From: Smittia aterrima
Lineage: Eukaryota; Arthropoda; Insecta; Diptera; Chironomidae
Direction of reading: 5' to 3'
DNA: 64,000 nt
Assembly (NCBI GenBank): GCA_033063855.1
Contig: CP093830.1
Span: 2,356,854 to 2,420,853, forward strand
Positions 12,001 through 21,900 of this stretch are shown in pieces. The notes under the pieces are model-generated. The model was given only the letters and a program-made list of their open reading frames with translations. It made no database searches and was not told the origin of the DNA. How positions within the stretch are numbered: the stretch's first letter is position 1; every line of letters begins with the position of its first letter. Both the position numbers and the translations under genes were made by a program.

Positions 12001-15000
12001 CGTAACATTCTCGAATGCCTTACGCACTGCACCTGACGATTCATTCGATCCATCGTCATTGGAATGCGAATATGAACCTATTGAGTATACTGCTCAAGTT
12101 TACGAACGTATCGCGGAGGAAATCGAGGCAGAAAATGAAGTTAAGCAAACGAGATTCGCTCATGTTACTTCGCCAATCAATCGAACATACCCAGAGCCTT
12201 TCAATGCTAAACTTCAACCTTGGTCATGTGCAAGTGAACAAGTCCACGAAAATTCTTATACAGATTCGATGAGTGGACATGAATCGCTTGAGTGTCATGT
12301 GAGTGAAAGTCGTCGTTGCAGCGAATTCCAACGTCGACGATCAAGTGTCGCACAAGGAAACAATTGCGATAATCGTCGTTGCAGTCAAGGTCAGTGCAGT
12401 GGCTGCGAAAATTGTCAATGCAAGATGTCGGAAAGTCGTCGAGGTAGCCAAGCTCAATGCGAAAGTCGCCGAACAAGCCAAGTTCAATGCGAGAGTCGTA
12501 GAACAAGTCAAGGCCAATGTGACACTCGCAGATGTAGCCAAGCGATGAAACCAATTTCTGATTTGTTAAAGACTAAAGTCAGTGAAGAAGAAGAGTTTGA
12601 TCCTGATAAACCAAATCCCAATGCTCCTTATCCTCGACGAATGCAACCATCGCCTTTCGAAGGAATGCAAGTCAAAATCACGAACAAAATGACTTCAGGC
12701 TTACACAAACCCGATGAGATTCCAACTTATCAAAGAAAATGGTTCAATTTGCCAACTCAAAATCCACCGAAAACGCCAGAGCCCGAGGAATTACGTGAAA
12801 ATATTCCAATGGCTTTTAAAGAATGGCCAACAAGTCAAAATGTTTCGCGTCGAAGCTCAATCGGAGCAGCTGATAGCCAAGCTCCATCATGGCATCGCAC
12901 TGAAGTCGTACGTGCATCAGTCGCTGACTCTGGCATGTCCTTGAAGCCTCCAGCTCGTCAAGAGTTCCCCACATCGACTCAAAACACTTCTGTCTTCCCA
13001 GTTTCTACTTCAACTTGTGAATCGACACGAAGCTCGGTTTGCCGAGAACAAGAAGAAGCTAATGATTGTGTTGAAGATTTTAAGTTCCCGACGAAAAGGC
13101 CTCCTCCAAAGGAAGGAATTTTCCCAACTCGCGGAATCAGGAAAAACTCTTTGGCTGATGTTGCACAACAACAAAAGACTCAGCTGACTCGTCAACGTGA
13201 TTTACAGCACGAGCTTAAACATCAGCAGCTAAAAATGAGTCAGAAGCAAAAATCTCGTCAAGAGAAGGAACTTAAATATCTTAACACTACCACGAACAAT
13301 CAACGAGCGGAAGAAGTTATTCGAGAAGAAATTCAGCAAAACACAAAGCTATCGCATTACGAAATGGAACAAGAATATAAGCGTCAGCTTGAGCTTGAGA
13401 GACAACAGCAACAGAAGGAACAAGAGATTAGAGAACAGCAAGCTCGTGAGGTTGAATATCAACGACAAGTTGAAGAGCAACGTTTGCGCGAAGCCAAAAA
13501 TCGTGAAAAACGCGAGCACGACCTTCAACTTCAAACGCAACGTGAAATGGAATATCGCAAACAGCGCGAGGAACAAGAAGAAGAACAGCGTCGTCAGCAA
13601 GAACAAAGAGATTTGGAGTTGCGAAAGCAACAAGAAGAAATGGAAACAGAAATTCGTCGCCAGCAGGAAAGGGAAAAACGAATGGCAGAAGCACGCGAGG
13701 CCCAGAGACTTTTTGAGATTCGGAGAAAGGAAGAACGTGACCGTGAACTCGCGCGACTCGAAGAGGAACTTCGTACGAAACGTGAAGAAGAATTAAAACA
13801 GTTGCAGCGTGAAATCCGTGAGAAACGCGAAGAGCAACAACGCGAACAGCGAGAAGCTGAGGAAAAAATCAGACGAGATCAAAAAGCTCGCGAAGATGCT
13901 GAAAAAGAACAGCGAAGGCTTGAAGAAGAAGCTAAGAAGGAAAGAGAGGAACGTGATCGCTCAATTCAACGTGAATTGAAGTGGAGACAGAAGCAGGACG
14001 CTGACCGCAAACAGCGGGAAGAAACGGAGCTTTTTAATGTCGAAGAAGAAAAGCGTCGTCAAAAAACTTATTCCTCGTCAACTTATCAACAACAAACGGT
14101 TTGGCCACCATCAGGACCCCCCACGCCTGCTCCAACTCAGATCCAACGTCAAGTCCCAATCATTAAAACTGACAGCGAAACCGAGCTCAATGCTACAAAG
14201 TTCCGCTTTGAACCATTAGATGAAGAACAAAGAAGATTTATGGCAAGCATTCGTCCACCAAGCACTTGCTACTCGCCTGCAACTGAAGACAAACCTTTCC
14301 CTGCAATTCCTTACTATCAACAACATCTCGTGTTCGTTGAAGCTGAAGCGAATCATCAAGGAATCTTTAATCCAAAAGTAATTTCTCCAACGCCAAATCG
14401 TTCACGTTCTCCAGCATTCGGTCCCCCTCCGAATCCATTGAGAGCTTTTGTAAATAAAGAGAGAGATCCCGAGTTAGATGAATCTGGAATTTACTTGTGT
14501 GGCGAGAGACTGTTGAGTCCAATTTGGTATGACAAACAACACAAAACGATTCCTCCACCAGTTCAAAGAAAAATTCCTCTTCGTGGCTCCCCTCGTCCTC
14601 CATCAAAACCCGACCTTGCAGCTTTAAGTGAAGCAGTGCGAAAGCATAAACAACTTTCTGGCTCGAAGCCTCCACCGCCACCGCCTCCAATGCCTTCAAC
14701 AAGCCAAGCTCAACAAAAACCTTTACAAAGACGAGAAAGCGGAGATGAATCCGCTGCCAAGCAGACAGAAGAAGCATCGACTGAACTGCAGATACCAAAA
14801 GGTATTGTAGCGAATCAAATTCGTCGTCTCTCCGGAGACATTTCGAACTCATTATCAGTGTTTCCGATTCGCTCATCAACAGTGAACGAGAAAGCTACGG
14901 AAACTTTCTCAGTTCAGGAAAATAGAAAATCTTCACGACAAGACGACTTTTATGACTATCGACAGGAGACAAGACAACAAATGACGACAATGACAAACTC

Positions 15001-16853
15001 ATTTGCATCATCATCGATACCATCAACTCACCAACTAACAAGTAACAATGTGCAATCATTCAATCAACATTTCATGGGGCAATCTTTCGCTTCTGCGGGC
15101 TTGCAAAACTCCCAAATGAATCCCCATTCAGTTGACAATGTTGTTCGTGTTAGTACAGGTTCCGTAGGTCAACCAGGGGCTTTGCCTAAGCATGGCCGCA
15201 CATTCACCACTAGCGGACCAAACCGCGGTCAAGGTGTTCTCACTCAACCATCAACTGGTCGCGTTCCAATTTGCGGCGGTTGTGCTTCTCAAGTCAGGTT
15301 GGTGATGGGTTTAAAGAGAGTGTGATGCATGAATGTGTTGTTTGAAAGAAGCTTTAAACTTTAAGGTTTATTAGGAAATTCATTCGAAAACTTTTAGTTC
15401 CAATTAATCTTCTTAACATTGCTGCTTTGATTTGAATTTTTGTGTTCTCTAACTCAACTTAAAATAATTCTTTTGATGTTCAGCAACTAACAATGAAGAC
15501 CACAAAGCCACAGACATGTTGATGAAGTCGGTAGATCGTCTCAACTTCAACGCACAGAACTCTGAATTCCGTAAGAATGCTTCGAATGTTATTGCGGCGA
15601 TGCTTGAAGCCAGAGTCAATAAACAACAGATTAAACCATTCAAGCCAATTGAAGCTGGTAAAAAGATCATTGACCCAGAGATACTTCCACCACAACCAAT
15701 TGCCAAGCCAATCAACACCTGCGATCAAGAGCTTCCGCTTCCGCCGCCTCCAATGCCGTTGAAGATTCCAGCGTCGATTCTCACGCCTCCTCTCTCAAGC
15801 GATGAAAATGATTTGCCCCAAAAGGCAATCGATAAGAGGAATAACAATAATAATCTCACCGAAAAGGTCAATTTTCGGAACAAGAAAAATCATTCGAATG
15901 GTCACAACAATCAATCATCTGACTTGCACAACTCCTCATCCCGCTTCAGTCTGAATAAGCCGGAATTGTCAATTCACGCGAGGGATCGGCGGTCCTACAT
16001 CGAGAAGAATAACAATGAGGTGAATGAAGAGGACGAAGTTGACGTTACGAAAATAGCTGATGGCCTTGCCAACGGCCAGAACCCGGTTTGTGATAAGTGT
16101 AAATGTAAAATTACAAGGTAAGTTGCTTTGCGTTTGGCTTTAGCTCGTATTCGAGATGTTGTGATAAAAGTAATAATTTTCTCATCTCAATAATTAACAC
16201 AATGTTCTTTCTCCTAATTGAAACGCAGAGGACCTTTCATCACAGCTTTGGGCAAGACCTGGTGTCCATCTCACTTCCTTTGTGTGAACCCTAGCTGCAA
16301 ACGTGAGCTTGTCGACATTGGCTTCGTCGAGGAGAAGGGTGACTTGTACTGCGAATATTGTTTCGAACAATTCTTGGCCCCACCATGTGGCAAATGCAAC
16401 GGAAAAATTAAGGTAAAGTCAAGCGAAATAAATCAACACTTGAGGCCTTTACTGAAAAATTAAATTTCAGGGAGATTGCTTGAACGCCATCGGCAAAAAA
16501 TTCCATCCCGAGTGCTTCAAATGTACTTACTGCGGCAAATTGTTCGGAAACAGTCCATTCTTCTTGGAAGAAGGCGATGCTTACTGCGAAGCTGATTGGA
16601 ATGAGTTATTCACAACAAAATGTTTCGCTTGCGGCTTCCCAGTTGAGGCAGGAGATCGATGGGTCGAAGCTTTAAACAACAACTATCACTCACAATGTTT
16701 CAACTGCACTGTAAGCTTTATTGCTTTTCTCATTTATTTTAAACAACAATCCTTTCATTTTCCTCTTCTCGACAGTACTGCAAAAAGAATCTTGAAGGAC
16801 AAAGCTTTTTCGCCAAGGGTGGACGACCTTTCTGCAAAGCTCACGCTCGCTAA
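3044..16853 (+). CDS. Zasp52: Zasp52-like PDZ/LIM Z-disc protein (5' partial)
   Basis: Muscle scaffold of the Zasp/Cypher/Enigma family; known members bind alpha-actinin at Z-discs and integrin attachment sites. Exons read from splice sites and frame: 3044-3195, 3254-3368, 3473-3600, 3776-3867, 5825-6083, 7315-7515, 7755-7824, 8079-8372, 8491-8680, about 10587-15297 or 15484-16117, 16229-16412, 16471-16710, 16776-16853. Phases fit at every junction, giving 2237 residues with the giant exon. The first exon carries the C-terminal part of a PDZ domain (NLRHKDAQD motif). Exons 3473-3867 hold the ZM region (AIYSDESIAESLSSQAEVLA). LIM1 is split between 5825-6083 and 7315-7515. Three LIM domains end the protein, finishing KAHAR before the stop at 16851. 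The PDZ start (a PWGF-type segment) is not visible in 1-3043, so the initiator exon is upstream of the window. AATAAA at 17343 is a possible poly(A) signal. Orthology is confident; exact isoforms are inferred. Confidence 0.93.
3776..4031 (+). CDS. Zasp52: Possible read-through terminal exon giving a short PDZ-ZM isoform
   Basis: The exon starting at 3776 (VNFKKNEKAYNPENSEVLK) has a donor at 3868 (CCAG|GTAACG), which keeps phase with 5825. If that donor is ignored the frame stays open for another 54 codons, ending with the acidic tail DDERYSHYYELAYMLKLLN and a stop at 4029-4031. The extension is acidic and non-repetitive, like real coding sequence. Zasp family genes are known to make short PDZ-ZM forms without LIM domains. 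The nearest AATAAA I see downstream is at about 4707. The tail may equally be chance open frame. Confidence 0.45.
4032..5824 (+). other. Zasp52: Intron of Zasp52-like gene (gene-free stretch)
   Basis: Non-coding A/T-rich sequence between the ZM exon and the Gln-rich/LIM1 exon, ending in TAATTTAG at 5824. It would include the 3' UTR of the possible short isoform that stops at 4031. Nothing else recognised. Confidence 0.6.
6522..6757 (+). CDS. Zasp52: Possible alternative exon inside the LIM1 intron of Zasp52-like gene
   Basis: Between the two LIM1 exons lies an open frame with protein-like composition: FYWRQSHAIGGSATSGHTPR, then RPLTPSYQVIPDDRMGQ and a Ser/Gln/Pro-rich end. An acceptor at 6520-6521 (GTTTAG) would join in frame to the phase-1 donor at 3868. 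The frame closes at a stop (6755-6757). A GTAAGG donor at 6754 could instead skip that stop. The pyrimidine tract is some distance upstream (CTTCTCTTTATTTATTTATTCTG, about 6450-6477). I do not recognise the segment as a domain. If used, it would give a short isoform lacking all LIM domains. Confidence 0.4.
8491..8691 (+). CDS. Zasp52: Possible second alternative terminus of Zasp52-like gene
   Basis: The Pro/Ala-rich exon starting at 8491 has a weak donor at 8681 (TTCAAG|GTGCTT) used to reach the later exons. Without splicing it reads on for three codons to a stop at 8689-8691. AATAAA at 8839 lies about 150 bases downstream, so polyadenylation there would yield a PDZ-ZM-LIM1 isoform ending PVQGAY. 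The isoform is inferred; the exon itself is well supported by open frame and phase. Confidence 0.45.
   Translation, partial: APSNFSAPKPFSYSAPSAGPPMAGPKSPSTYPPPTQQQSWAPAPQPAWSPPTAAAPKPTGPVQGAY
8692..10586 (+). other. Zasp52: Intron of Zasp52-like gene with a TTTA microsatellite
   Basis: Non-coding A/T-rich sequence before the giant exon. It contains AATAAA at 8839 and a short TTTA tandem repeat at about 8911-8931. Open frames inside are short and unlike known proteins. Confidence 0.6.
10587..15297 (+). CDS. Zasp52: Giant exon of Zasp52-like gene: disordered linker, RRxS repeats, charged coiled coil, half-LIM
   Basis: One uninterrupted reading frame of about 1570 codons. The 5' border is uncertain: AG at 10585-10586 fits the phase-1 donors upstream but lacks a good pyrimidine tract. 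In order it holds: acidic and Pro-rich disorder; three related motifs of the type F-x-x-A-L-x-T-x-P-x-R-P-Y-x-P-F (near 11480, 11900 and 12008); a Cys/Arg/Ser repeat block (12301-12548); a long Glu/Arg/Gln-rich heptad-like stretch (about 13180-14050); Pro-rich and Gln/Ser/Asn-rich segments; and finally RVPICGGCASQVR, the first zinc knuckle of a LIM domain, ending in a phase-2 donor at 15298. Its last half-LIM joins the exon at 16229 (RGPFITALGK). Drosophila Zasp52 also has very large alternative exons between LIM1 and LIM2-4, so the design is conserved although this sequence is diverged. Confidence 0.9.
15484..16117 (+). CDS. Zasp52: Alternative exon of Zasp52-like gene carrying a second version of the LIM2 first knuckle
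   Basis: An open frame of 211 codons begins at a phase-1 acceptor (TTCAG at 15479-15483) and ends at a strong phase-2 donor (AG|GTAAGT, 16116-16123). It contains DMLMKSVDRLNFNAQNSEF, a Pro-rich stretch, an Asn-rich stretch and, at its end, PVCDKCKCKITR, which has the same CxxC half-LIM form as the end of the giant exon. Both exons have the same entry and exit phases and both supply the first zinc knuckle for the exon at 16229. Including both would leave an orphan CxxC, so they are probably mutually exclusive; the donor at 8681 could splice to either. The split is inferred from sequence only. Confidence 0.8.
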
Positions 16854-18109
16854 GCTATAAAGAAAAGGTTTCATTGAATTTTCCACTATGGAAAGTCTCA
16901 ATGCGATAGTTGAATTTCACTTTGTGCAAACGAAAGGAGAAAAAAATTATTTTTATTAAAAACTTTTGTGCTTTAGCTTTTAAGTCAACATAAAACTTTA
17001 AGGAAGAAATTTAATTTGGTTAGCATCGTAACGATGAGAGAAGCTTAACAATTTATTTTGGAAGAAGATGAATTTATTTAGTTGATAAGACTTTTTAAAA
17101 GCAAACAGAAATTAAATTCTCATCGTTCATTAATCATCATCTACGCCTTTAAAGTTTTCCTTTTCTTTTGTTTGATTAACAGCCAAAAAAAAAATGTTTT
17201 ATTTTCGAGAGAGAGAGCTTGATTATTATTTTATGTGTGACGAAACATTGATTTGAATGTACAGAAGGCAAAATTGTCATGAGATAAGACGAAGCAAACG
17301 CGAGCACAAATTGAATCGACTTGTCTTCTTTATCTTGAATTAAATAAAATTTGATGAATATTACAGTGAACTGAGTTTTACTCTTTCAGCTATTTCAGAA
17401 CGGAACTCTTTTGGTTATCAAAATGAATGTTGTTGTCTAACGGATGTGAGCAAATGTCGTTTCTATTTTCAGTGGAATCATTTGCCTATGAACGAGGATG
17501 AAACGTTGCTTAAGGCTTCTTTGCAGCTGTGAACCTTCACACATCGGAAAAGTTTCAATGCTTCAAGTCTTTTAGAAAAGTTTCTATGTAAACGTTCAAC
17601 TTGTCAGAAAAATTTATATTTTTTGAATTTCTATTGATTAGGGATTAATCGAGACCACCCCCAGGGAAACAACGTAGCTCAGGAACGAAATTCTAAAAAA
17701 AACATTGGACAGTTGTTGAATATTCATTATTCATCAAGTTTCATTCATCGTAAGCTGATTGCATCCAGTCTGTTGAGTTGTAATACTCCAAGCTTGCACA
17801 CACAGTATGTGATGCAATTTATTTTAATTCAATTGAAATTTTCTATGTTTCTACTCAACTTTATCCACACGAGAAAACTGTTTCATGCTTTTACATTCAA
17901 ATTGACGTAAATTGAAATAAATTTTAATGGAATCAGTGCTGCTTGAAATAAAGAGAGAACGAACACACAATTTATTTATTCTCGTGACTGTTTTCCTCAG
18001 TCAGCCTCTTCTCTTATCAACTCGCTATTCTAAAAGTATAATTTTTCATTTATGAGAGAGACTTTTGTATTATTGTAGCAGTGGCAGTCAAAGTCGAAGC
18101 ATCGTATCG
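16854..18109 (+). other. 3' UTR of Zasp52-like gene and spacer to the DM-domain gene
   Basis: Begins after the Zasp52 stop, contains AATAAA at 17343, and ends at the ATG of the DM-domain gene. A TCAGTC initiator-like site lies at 17997-18002 with an A/T-rich TTTATTTATT about 30 bases upstream, a weak candidate core promoter for the downstream gene. A short upstream open frame, ATG 18052 to TAG 18078, precedes the main start. Confidence 0.5.
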
Positions 18110-18991
18110 ATGGTAGGCATTAGAAACAATCAAGTTTGCGCCAGATGTCGTAATCACGGTATCAGAGTTATTCTCAAGGGTCACAAGAAAAATTGTGCGT
18201 TTAAGCTTTGTCGTTGCGATAAATGTCTTGTGACGAAGGATCGACAAAGTTTCATTGCTAAAGAGATCGCAATGCATCGATATGAAATAAAAAATCGAAG
18301 CGGGTCAGATGAGAGTGCCGAAGATAGTTTAAAGTTGAATTTAGTTCGAAGAAAGGTTTACGATGAGAGTTTATTGAGTTCAAATGAATTGATTGTTGGT
18401 GGAAGCTCGAAGCGTTGTACAATCAGTGGAGAAGTAAGAAAAGATCAGATGTGCTCTCGCTGTCGAAATCATGGCATCGTTCAGTTGCTTCGAGGTCATA
18501 AGAATGCTTGTAAGTTCGTCAGTTGTTTGTGTCCGAAGTGTGAGATAACGAAAAAACGTCGAGAGATAATGGCGAGGCAGATCAAAGACTATCGAAACGT
18601 TAAAGTTTCAGAAAGCTCAACAACCAGCTCACCGGAAATTGGAGATCACAGTGAAATAATTTCCGACAATTGCTCATATCCGATGGACCAGTTTGTCAAG
18701 TATGAGTCGATGGAGAATCGAGACTTATTCTTCATGATTCAAAGTCTTTACGAGAAATATGGAAGCGTTAGCGCTGAGAAACGGATTCAACTTATTTATG
18801 CTTTTGCAGACTTGGCGAATGGAAATTGGAGAGAAATTGAAAAATCACTGGAGAAAGGTAAAAGTTTGCTTAAGAAACTTCGAAGAGACTGGGACTTTTA
18901 TTTAAAAACTTTATTTATATTCACAAAACAATTTGTTAAAGAAAAAACATTTCCAATTAAAGTTTCGTTAGATCAGAAAGTTTTACGATAA
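18110..18991 (+). CDS. Doublesex/mab-3-related protein with two DM domains and a Dsx-like dimerisation region
   Basis: Predicted 293-residue nuclear DNA-binding protein in a single exon. DM1 (about residues 9-57) has zinc ligands C10, C13, H16, H25, C29, C34, C36 and C39. DM2 (about 114-162) has C115, C118, H121, H130, C134, C139, C141 and C144. The spacing is identical, so both DM folds look intact. DM1 keeps CARCRNHG and LKGHK, close to insect Doublesex. Residues 205-256 (LYEKYGS, KRIQLIYAFADLANGNWREI, EKGKSLL) resemble the UBA-like Dsx dimerisation domain; this match is weaker. DM proteins control sexual differentiation in animals. Insect Dsx normally has one DM domain; nematode MAB-3 has two. 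I chose the ATG at 18110 because the longer frame upstream has no ATG; a spliced 5' exon joining near 18079 (TTGTAG) is possible. Likely a diverged dsx paralogue with an internally duplicated DM domain. Function is inferred. Confidence 0.88.
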   Translation: MVGIRNNQVCARCRNHGIRVILKGHKKNCAFKLCRCDKCLVTKDRQSFIAKEIAMHRYEIKNRSGSDESAEDSLKLNLVRRKVYDESLLSSNELIVGGSSKRCTISGEVRKDQMCSRCRNHGIVQLLRGHKNACKFVSCLCPKCEITKKRREIMARQIKDYRNVKVSESSTTSSPEIGDHSEIISDNCSYPMDQFVKYESMENRDLFFMIQSLYEKYGSVSAEKRIQLIYAFADLANGNWREIEKSLEKGKSLLKKLRRDWDFYLKTLFIFTKQFVKEKTFPIKVSLDQKVLR

Positions 18992-21900
18992 AGAAAAGTT
19001 CTGTTCAAGTTATGAAACATAATTTATTTTGTGATTAGACTCAGGTAACTGCAATCTTGTGGAAACGGAAGCTTGTGAAAGTCTCAAGTCACTTGAGAAT
19101 ATAATTCTCAGCAAAATATTTAAATGTTTCTGACATTTTAATTAAATTTAATTTTTTTCTTTTAATTAAGGTTCAATCTACGCTCGAAAGTATTCGGTAC
19201 AGCACAGTTTGATTGCTTATCAAAATAATACAATGATGAGTGTCCAACCGTTATCAAACCCCTCGACTAGCATTTTAATGAGAATGAATCGAGATTGAGT
19301 CGTTAAAGAGAACATCAAGCTGACTGGTCATGTTGAGAAAAAGAAAAGACTTCATTCGTTCAATTGAAAGATAACACTGCAGTTCCATCTACAACTTGAG
19401 ATAAAATTTTACAATCCTTCGAACAAATAAACTTCTAACCTCTCACATGGTGTGACTAATAAACTTTTTATTTCTGTCATTCGAAAATTTATTTCTAGAT
19501 CATAAAGCAATGTCGACATATGTTAAAGAGGCTTGAGAGCAATTATTGAGAAAAGTTTATATTTTGTTGGGATATCAAAATCAAGGAGCGAAAAGCTTTA
19601 GCAACGCAAATGGTTCAGAAATGAAAAATTTCCATAAAAAAGCGCAATCGAATGGAGCAGTATTTTAAACCTGTCCATAAATTTTCAATCTACTTACGAG
19701 ACTGAATTCAATAACGGAAGGATTGTTTTCATCGATATTCAGACCGATATTTCTTTTAAAAAAACCTTTCGAGACCTTTTTCTTTCGCATCCTCATGCTC
19801 CGATTTATTTTTTTGCTTTGATCGACGGAAAGATTGGGAAAATAAAATTTCTGCTTACCTAATCAATTTTCCTAGAATAAATTTTCACACACGATAGCTT
19901 CATTGATGATTTGAAAAACTCCGGAAACGTCCAAACTGAAAGGGCCGAGAAATTATCATAACCAGCGTCATTGTCATTTGTCAACACTGTTGACTCAACA
20001 GTAAAATATAATTTTTTATTTGTTGGCTAGTTTTCGACTCAAATTTATTTACAAGTTGTTTACAGCTTCCATTATACTTTTTGTCCGTTCAAAGTTCAAT
20101 TCAAGCTTTGACGCTTTCATACAAAAATCTTTTCTCGAGAATCACAAAAGAATTTCGCTCGAAATCAATTCGGAACGAAATTGTTTGTCAAATACTTGCA
20201 AAGAAATGTTGAATCGAATGAGAAAGAATGTAGAAAGTAATAAAAGTCATCGTTACTTTAGGAAATTTACGCAATTTTTACCAGCCAGGGAAAAATGGTT
20301 AAAGGAATTTTCCGTTTTCCAAAAAATGTGGATAACGTGGAAAATCACAGATAAAAGTTCAACATTTCTGTTCGATTTCTTCTTGCGGCTTTAAAAGAGT
20401 AAATGCAAACACACTCCCTCGCTTCCTTTCATGAGAAACTCTGCCTTCTCAATAATCACGTCGTTGTCAATTCTCGCTCTTTCATATCAACGACCTTTAT
20501 CTATTTTAATTTCCTTCTGAACGGCTGTCGTCCAAACAAGAATTCAGTGAGATGTCAACGAGAAAATTTGATTATTTCAGTTCCAATTGGCAACGTAGGA
20601 AAGGAATTTCATCAATGTTCCTTTGGCAATGTTCAAGGAAATTCCTTCAAGGTTTTTACGAATGAAAGCTTTTACTTTTTTTCTCAGAAAGCTTTCAACA
20701 CAATTTTATTTCTCCTTTATTCTTCCTCACCAAGAAAGAAAGCAGCCAATGTGAATGCGTTTTCTCAAAAACGTTTTAATTTTTTTTAATCTTAATTTGT
20801 TCCTCTTTCGAATTTTGTGTTTTAAAAACTTTGAGATTTCGCTCAATTTTTCTTAATCGTAATTTAAAATTAACTTGTTTGATATATTTGATCGTCTATG
20901 AAATATAAACTATGTTTGATCATCGAAAAATTTAGATTCATCTACTAACTAGCGAACTAATAGGCTAATAGTTTGATCCATAAGAATTTTCATTGTTTGT
21001 TTGGGAGTTATCGTCGCTGATATTTCATCTCAGCAGCCTTCGCTTCATCAAGTGAACATCATCGTCGGGAAAATAAGAAGAGCAATTGAATAAAATTTCA
21101 ATTCGATTTTGAAATTCATTCGATTATTTTTTATTAAACTACGGAAATTTATTCCACATTTTCGCTATCAACGCATTTGCGTGGTTTTTCTCGAAATGAC
21201 AAGGTTGGAAAATTAAATTTAAATTTAGAATAATTGTGGCAGTTCAATCTGAATTGTTGAACTTTGTTGAACTCAAGAGTTTCTTAAGTTTATTTTAACT
21301 TTTGATTAGAAAATTGTATCTTCATAGAAATTGTTCTCTGTAATTTCGACGGCAACTTCATAAAGCACGTCACAACCTTTTCACAAAACGAAAGTGACAT
21401 TTGCAAAATTATTCTTGGACTAATGGATGTGACACACTTTCTGAATGTTCCCTTGTTTTTTTTTTGGTGAAGGCTAAAGTTGCGTCAATAAATATTTGTT
21501 TAGACATTTTCTTCTAAGTTTCTCCTTCAACTATTTTTATCAAATATTCAACTTTCTCGTTTCCACGATAGATTCATAGTCAAACCTTGAAAATGTTCCC
21601 CTGCATTCATTCCTCGAGCCAAAGAAACTTTACACGATTCTTTCAGCCAATTAATTTTCCTAGGCTTTTCTTATTTATAAACTAGCTCAACACCCTAGTG
21701 AGAAAGAAAGTTTTCCTCAATAAGTTTCGTCTGAATCATTTATTGGTTTCCATTGTTAATTCTTTCGCATTCTGATGTGTGATTTCGGTGAACAAAAAAA
21801 TTGGGTTCTCGTGCAACATCCTGAGCTGAAAGTCGGAAAGAAAGTTCAAGGCCAACGTAATGAATGATACGAAGGAGAGAGAGAAGTAAAAGGCAATAAT

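Noticed and set aside
13349..13694. Long antisense open frames opposite the Zasp52 coiled coil
   Set aside because: Mirror of Glu/Arg/Gln codons, giving Leu/Phe/Ala-rich translations; a codon-composition artefact, not membrane proteins.
20020..20789. Two consecutive plus-strand open frames of 124 and 128 codons
   Set aside because: Starts are not convincing ATGs, the composition is Phe/Lys/Ser-rich and no domain is visible; kept as spacer.
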